Source: Orbilia blumenaviensis
Lineage: Eukaryota; Ascomycota; Orbiliomycetes; Orbiliales; Orbiliaceae
Assembly: GCA_036872755.1 (NCBI GenBank)
Contig: JAVHNS010000003.1
Span: 620,001 to 684,000 of the forward strand
DNA: 64,000 nucleotides
Direction: 5' to 3'
The notes below the pieces were generated by a model that was not told where the DNA came from, ran no database searches, and worked only from the letters and a program-made list of their open reading frames with translations. Positions within the stretch are counted from its first letter, which is position 1, and each line of letters opens with the position of its first letter. The position numbers and the translations under genes were made by a program. Below, piece by piece: positions 57,501-64,000 of the stretch.

Positions 57501-58866
57501 TTCGTGCAGGAATTTGATAGGCTTACCTGTGACATCTGGAATCTTGTCCAAGCTTGTTCTATCGTTCACATCGAAAATAATAAGGATGCCGTCCGCGGTC
57601 ATGATTTCCGTACCGTCGTGCAGCTGCAAGTTTCAACATCATTAGTATCCCTAGAGACTGAAAGAAGAAGCTCTGGTGATGCATATCAGGCAACCTACAG
57701 ATGGCCATGTAAAATTACTACTTCTAATATCAAGGGCGCTTAAATCCATCTCGACAAGTCTGACGACATATCTGAGGTCCCTGTAGCGGTAAACTGTGGG
57801 GTGTATATTAACGAGCCGTCTCGATTTACCTGGGAAGCTGCTTTGTAGCATACCTCGTTGGCTGACCCCATTGATAGGCATTCGTTTTGACCCATTATAG
57901 TTTTGTATAAATGTACTTTTGCCAGAGTTCTCCATTCCCAAGACCACAATACAGATCTCTTGCGAGCTCTGATCTAAAGAATAAGTCATCTAAAAAAAAA
58001 AAAAGGAGTCTTAGAATGGGTCGATATCATAGAAGATGGTTCTCCAAGTCTCATACCGTGTCAGAAATCCTATGCGCTTGTTCCGAGCTCGTGGGTGAAT
58101 CTGAATTTTGCAAAACCAAGAGATCAACAGCGTTGCCCTTTAACGCTTGTAAATCTAGTTGGGAATTATGAACATGGGATGGGAGTCCTGGTAGGGGGCT
58201 CGTCATGTAAGTTTGGAATTGTCGAGGAGCAGCAGGTGAGGTTGGTGATATTTCCCCATCATCATCCGAAAGTTCTTCGGGTTCCAATGATTCGGATATA
58301 CTGGTAAATTGTCGTGCAGTAGCATCTGATGAAGTTGTGTTATAGCTGTAGAGGGACCCTGGTGATTTTGGCCTGAGCAGCCCATCCTCCTGAAGTAATG
58401 CATCATGATAAAGCGCCGCCGAAGACGCAGAAAAGGAGGGATTGCGAAACACGGGGTGTGAGATTGGCGGCGAAATGGGAGCGGGAAAAAACGGACGTGA
58501 TTTTGAGATCTCTGTAACCTCGGGTATTCTATCCGTTCGGGTAGGAGAATTGATAGAGGGTGTATAAGTCGAATTTGCGCTTTGAGAATAATTAGAAGCC
58601 GCGGATTGTGTTCGTTGAAGATTATAGGTCCCGAGGGTCGTCTGTGATGCCTGCCCAGCCCCAAGAACCCGCGGATTACGCTGATTCTGCGGTCGCAGGC
58701 GAGCCGGTGTCGCCAGGCAGAAGGAGGCCCCTGCGCCTGCTGCGGTGATCATTTTGGACTGGTGGTCTTCCTGGTTAAGAACCCGTGTCAGAAAAAGAGG
58801 CAGGAAAAGCTGATAACGTCGTTCCGAATGGGAATGGATATCATTGATAGTCTCAAAGATAGCCAT
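54552..58866 (-). CDS. RasGEF protein with N-terminal P-loop GTPase-like domain
   Basis: Seven exons: 58866-58057, 57989-57699, 57623-57527, 57443-57234, 56735-55204, 55146-54721 and 54659-54552, all in phase, giving 1157 aa. The first 270 residues are disordered. A Ras-like nucleotide-binding domain follows, with P-loop G288-MENS-GKST and a G4-like ASKCD (413-417). The expected switch II DxxG is not evident; the corresponding region reads FDVND. After a Ser-rich linker comes a RasGEF_N-type region (AWEDLVDRLLAYPMSRADQDF) at about 650-760. The catalytic RasGEF domain runs from about 895 to 1135: LPDEDIAHELTRIDW, MNIAW/ILRHMNNYNSLGAVIAGVNGLAIHRL. It should activate a Ras-type GTPase at membranes by nucleotide exchange. 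The intron 57233-56736 is 498 bp, far longer than the others (57-83 bp). This is not the canonical Cdc25, which has an SH3 domain instead. Confidence 0.9.
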
Positions 58867-61800
58867 GATGAAGCATTAAACGGCGACTAGCCCCAGGTAA
58901 ATAAACATGCATAGCATAAAATATATGCATTACATCAAAATAACAAAGATAAAATTAAAAAAGGAATCTCGATATATGCAATAGAAATACCAGAAAGTGA
59001 AATATATATTTACCTAAAAATATAAATGGCCTCGAGACCCAAGCACCTAGAAGAAAACAGAACAACGAATTGGCCAGCAAGTTAGGTTTCGCGGTCACTG
59101 CATATCGGGTTGATGTCGCCTTTGTTCAACTGAATGTTGGCTGAAACGCTGGTTTTGAGGCGGGTGACTTGTCACTGCACTGCGCTGCAACCAACTGTCG
59201 GTTTCGTCGCAAGGTAGTAAATGGAACAACTGAATTCCAAACCGAACCGAATCGACGCCACCGGTACCCTAGAGGATCGATATCCTGAAACCGGTGTAAA
59301 ATCCCAGGGAACCACGGTGCTACGCCAGCTGAAAGAAGGATCGACCTGGAAGGATGGGAGGGAGAGAGAGAGAAGGATAAGACAGTCGAGTGTGCTACCG
59401 TTAGATTAGATCGATCCGGGTGGAACGCGAATTATTAGTGACAACCGGTGGGAAGCACTATCCAAAGCAGGGCAAAAGAGGGCCACGGAATCCTGCAGGG
59501 GCTGCGAAGATTCGAACTTTGTTGAAGTCGGAGTTGAAGATTGGCCTGATATCGGTACAATTTGACAGCTAAGCTACCCCTCTCGTGCTGGTGACTTGAC
59601 TTGCTTGACTGATTAGACTGATTGACTGACAGATTTGGAAGTCTGAACGGTTGCCAGTGGAGTGCGAGGTCCCCGAGTTAAGCTCCTGTCCCAAACTGCG
59701 GCTGTTCAAACTAGTACCTGTATGTAAAGCAGCCCCAAAATTAAAAACTTGAAGCGAGAATGCTATATTTGAATCCCCCTATATAAACCACGTTCCCGGA
59801 ACATTTAACTAGCTCTGGATCTCCACCAGAAAGAGAAATTGCTGACGTTGGCCCCCGAAGAGACTGCGCATGCAGGTTGTGGAGAGAGAGAGAGTGTGTG
59901 TGTGTGAGATAAGCTTAAGATCGAGGTTTGTCGTGGAGGGCGGCCAGATTGGATTGATTCAGGTGGAATGAGTCGAGTCGGGTTCAAGAATTCAAGCAGA
60001 CGTTGGACTCGATTAATTAATCACCAGTTGTAGAAACGAAAAACCCGGACAGGAACCAACAAACAAATATGCAAAGCTAAGTCCGGTGTGAGAAAAGCTC
60101 AGAATCGAACCAGACCTGGGATTCAAAAATAAAAAATAAAAAATAAAAAAAAATCTAGGTTCAGAGGAGTGGGTATGGGATGTGTATGGAAGTGCATGTA
60201 CGTGAGTATGTACGTACAAGGGCAGCAGACAGGCAGCGGTCTTGTGGGCTTGCAATTGGTATGTCAACCGACGACGCTAAATTCAAGAAACAGGAAAACC
60301 CCTAGGCCCCTTGACCTTTTCAGGGAGGACCGCAGACGGGCAAACTTCGGCAAAGGTATAATTTTTGCGGGTATGTATCAAAGACCTCGAACCAGTCCCT
60401 TGGTAAAGAGAGAATGGACTGAAATATCAATTAATCTAATTTTTCTTTTATTATCGTGGGAACAGCTGGGGTCTGGGGTTAACTTTCGCACGTATACGAG
60501 GCAGGCAGACTGCGGAGGAACGGCCGGGGGTTAGCCTGGCGAGCGACTAATCGAACCCTCGACCAGCTACTTTTAGCAAGCTTGGGGCTCTTTGGATTCC
60601 AACGGGGTGGGAAACGTAGCCAGTCGAGTCAACTGATCTGTAGGGGGTATTCACTGCAAAGGTCATGAAAGCTGGCTGAGTGATATCACCGCCTGCGCTG
60701 CGTGGCTCGATCGACTGGCTTCCAAGTTTTTTTTTTTTGTCTTAGCCCGAATATGCCCTCAGTCCTAACCATCAAAGAATTTTTTATATTTTTGTTTCCT
60801 TTCACTCTACTCCTTTTTTTTTTTTTTTTTTTTTTTTTTCTCTTTACTGCATGCATGAGCGTAAATTGCGTCGAAAAACAAACTGCAGGCGGGAAAAAGG
60901 AATGCGGTCTCGGATGCGTGGCAGAGGGACAAGCGAGATATCACCGACGTCAATTAAAACCAGTTCCGTGGGCATGCAAGATACTCGAGCTCGAGTGGAG
61001 CTTCTAATTCTAGTTTTGGACAGTCTCCTCGTGCTTTTGCCTCTGGCGATCGAGACCAGGCGACGACGACTCAAGACCTCAGAGGGCGCTACCAGCCGTT
61101 TGAAACGCAATTCAAACAGTTATTCCCATCAGCAGGTATTAACTTATTGGGCCTGATACTTCTTACGTTCGCTTTACGGCATATCACAGATGTCAGACAC
61201 CCAATTAATTAATTACTTCAGCTGCAAACACCATGAGAAATTCACCAGTCTATCTTCCAACAGTGGCGCTGAAAACATCTCATCAGAATTGTCGGCAGTA
61301 TAAATAGACGATATGCAGAGTTCCAATATTACGCACTGCTATTACTCATCTCACCATGTATCTGGCCTATGAGTGGCTCGACTTGCAATCATTCGACATG
61401 GGTTCAAAATTTGACAGTGTGTTTGTCTTCCCGGGAAAATATTCAAGGCCGGCGTTTTATCGATTAGGCTATTGAATCCAAAAGTTAACTTGCCCTTGGC
61501 CAGCCGGCTGCAGTTGATCAACCACGACTTCAGGATGCATCATACATAAAGAACTTCACATTCCAGGAGTTGTATTACAAAAACGACCATCGGGACAATG
61601 TCCCGTGCCAGACCCGTCTCGACATCCCAATGCAACCTTGTCGTCAGACCATTCGCCGCGGAATAGAGAACTGAAAAGAAAAGAAAAGAAAATCAAGCAC
61701 CGCAAGGGAAAAAAAGAAAACCCTTGAGCTGGTGGATGTGGGGCCTCGCTTTTACTTACGAATCAAGTTGAAAGCCGTCCACGTGGGAATTATAGGAACA

Positions 61801-64000
61801 CAAAAGCTTGGCACATTGGGCTGCCGGAATCTCGCCTATGCAGGCTGAATATGCGAATCAGATTTTGGGAGCTCATTGCCAGGTGCTTTCAGTATACCAT
61901 CAGCCCAAAGCCGACCCCAAGAACAGGATCACCAATTAACAGTCCGCGGACCAGGTGTGCTTTCGGATTTTAAGTCAGGTGAAGATCCGGAGATATTTTT
62001 CGGGCTGTCTTTTTAGCGAATTTCCGGTTCCTGAAGGATAGTTGCAGTCGCAATTGCTTATTTATTCACTATTCTATTTTCAGCAACTCGACAAAGGGTA
62101 TAAACCTGAGCGGTCGCCGTAGCCAGCTTTCTTGCATATGTTGAAACAAAATTCGGGGAGTTTGGTTGCCAAACCTAATAGCCATTGAGGTTTTTCTTTC
62201 CACTATCACGTCAGCCCGTCGGTGTCTGGCCGGCTGGCCAATATTAGCCGCTCCAGCCGAGCGATAGCATTTCGTGAACAAGCGTCAAGGTAATGCCATC
62301 CCTAAAACTTGTTTGATTGTAAAAGAATGGGCGGAAAACTTTGCAGAGCTAAGAAACATGAACTCATGACAAATCGACAAGAGGCGTGGCGCCTAGGTGG
62401 CGCCAGCAATTCAGAAATGCTCTGATATAAACTGGCACATGTGCAACGGCATGTGCTACTGTAACACAGATATTAGATTAATTCTGAAGGTGTTCGACAG
62501 GCATGCAGAACAAAATGCAAGAGGGTGTGTCAAATACGCTGGTTTGTCCGGATCTATACGTATACGCTGCTCAAGATGATAGCAATACAGGCACAGCTGA
62601 AAATAAATTTACTTCTCTGGGCCATCACAATATTTATGTACTAGTCTCGCTACCCCCCTGCGAGTATCGATCTTGAAGAATGTAGACTTGCATGTGTTCA
62701 CCCACAGCCAGCTACCATGACCATCCTTCCAAATTCAAACCGTTACTCGGAAAACCCCACAGCAGGTACGCATTCTTGTAGAAAACACTCGGCCCCATTC
62801 CCGATTTCCGATATCTTCCACATTCTGCCCCACTGCCAAGTCCATATCCCATCTCAGACCCATGACCATTCAAGGATTTTACCGAAGTCGAACCGAAAAA
62901 CATAACGGTCAAACGTTGCAAACTCCCACCTTCAAACTCCGATTCCCTAGCGACGCGCGAACATTAGTAGGTACAGAGAATTTTCTTTGCATAGGGGAGA
63001 GGGGACGGCAACCCCCTTGCTACAGGATACATATGCATGACAGCACTATGATGCTCCCAGAATACCATCCCATGCCCTCATTAACAAATAGTCCGCTCCA
63101 AGTGGGTCCCAGTATCCTGGTATTTGGTCTGTCACACCTGGATTTCCGATCGTATTTCCCCAGGCAAGGCTGTGGCACTTGCGTCGTCGCCTTTTTTTGT
63201 CTCTCCCTTTTTGCGGGGTAGCGACAGATTCTCCATCAGCCAGGCCCCAGTCTGCGAATACTGTTCCCTTTCCCGTTATAATTGCGTGATTTTACTTCGA
63301 ACACAGCCTCTAGGACTGCGGATCTTATAAAATATGATCTGATTAATTGCCCCATGATACGAGTTTCCCGCTTTTATAGACAGTGGGTCAGACCTGCTTG
63401 TCTGAACCTTAAAAACACACATATACAGCTCGAACACTAGTTTATACCACGATACGGGGTGTCTAGGTGTATCCAGGTATCTAATCATCCTCAGGGTTTT
63501 TGTTTCGTCGGTAGGCTAGACTTATGCAGCTGCAATCACCTCCCTTGGCTGCATGTAATTGATTACGAATAGCGACGCTATGACCATATACCTAAGCCTG
63601 TAAAGTTTAACTTGTCTTAGATGACACGGTTCGTGATACTGATGCACGATCCCAGTCTATCAAATCTAGATATCCATACAGTGATGCCAGTCCACAACGT
63701 TGTAGAGCAGGCACATGCATGCGCAAAAGGTCACTCGCAATAACTAAGAAGTGCACCCGCAAACCAGTGCTATAGTAGAACGCAGAATATGTATCTGAAG
63801 CACTGGGGTTTTAGGCTTCAGGTTGACTGTTTAGGGCACACTATCTAAGATCTCGTTGCGCCTGCGATATGCGCGATAACGTCTACAACCACTGGATCAC
63901 AACACAATATTATAATTCAAAATGCAACACGGCCCTCTCTACCAAACTTGTAAGTCTTATTCCACAGCGTTAAGTTTAGAACCAGGTAGCAATCCGCATC
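58867..64000. other. Right-hand gene-poor region
   Basis: This begins with the upstream region of the RasGEF gene. It contains GT/GA-type simple sequence (about 59880-59910), AAAAAT units (60127-60153), and a T26 run (60814-60839). No ORF shows coding character, and no exon chain or RNA gene was recognised. The sequence to the right edge also gives no clear partial gene. Confidence 0.45.

Overview
The window looks like nuclear DNA of a filamentous ascomycete (Pezizomycotina). The protein-coding genes carry short GT-AG introns, mostly 54-112 bp, with CTAAC or CTGAC branch sites. The proteins are typical of that group: a fungal Dsc3, an ISA1 with a long low-complexity leader, HUL4 with an N-terminal Cys4 finger, a PSP1-domain protein, a RasGEF fused to a P-loop domain, and a DUF6594-type relic. 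Intergenic DNA is long (up to about 7.5 kb), gene-poor and rich in homopolymer runs. I cannot name the species. Exon joins were worked out by hand from splice signals and reading-frame continuity. No tRNA, rRNA or CRISPR was recognised.

Layout, left to right: a cluster of four CACGTG boxes (1.37-1.42 kb); a small conserved two-exon gene (1.97-2.57 kb, minus); ISA1 (3.70-4.56 kb, minus); DSC3 (7.58-8.64 kb, minus). Next comes an accessory patch at 9.3-15 kb: a broken DUF6594-like gene, a Gln/Glu/Arg repeat protein on the plus strand, an orphan 186-aa protein, and a multi-exon membrane protein interrupted by an in-frame TGA. Then NFU1 (16.56-17.54 kb, plus), HUL4 (18.39-22.05 kb, minus), RPL15 (24.70-25.61 kb, minus), a likely mitochondrial membrane protein (26.18-27.12 kb, minus), and an unknown 245-aa protein (30.56-31.38 kb, minus). 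A gene desert follows, then the PSP1-domain gene (38.93-42.0 kb, minus), a second desert, an orphan coiled-coil gene with an in-frame TAG (49.89-52.25 kb, plus), the seven-exon RasGEF gene (54.55-58.87 kb, minus), and about 5 kb with no recognised gene.

Functional links are loose, as usual in fungi. ISA1 and NFU1 both act in late mitochondrial Fe-S cluster assembly and lie about 12 kb apart. DSC3 and HUL4 are both ubiquitin-ligase components. The less expected features are the three otherwise continuous reading frames each broken by one stop codon, a repeat ORF whose coding strand almost lacks T over about 880 nt, a degenerate fold-back repeat family, and phase-neutral stop-free introns in NFU1 and HUL4.
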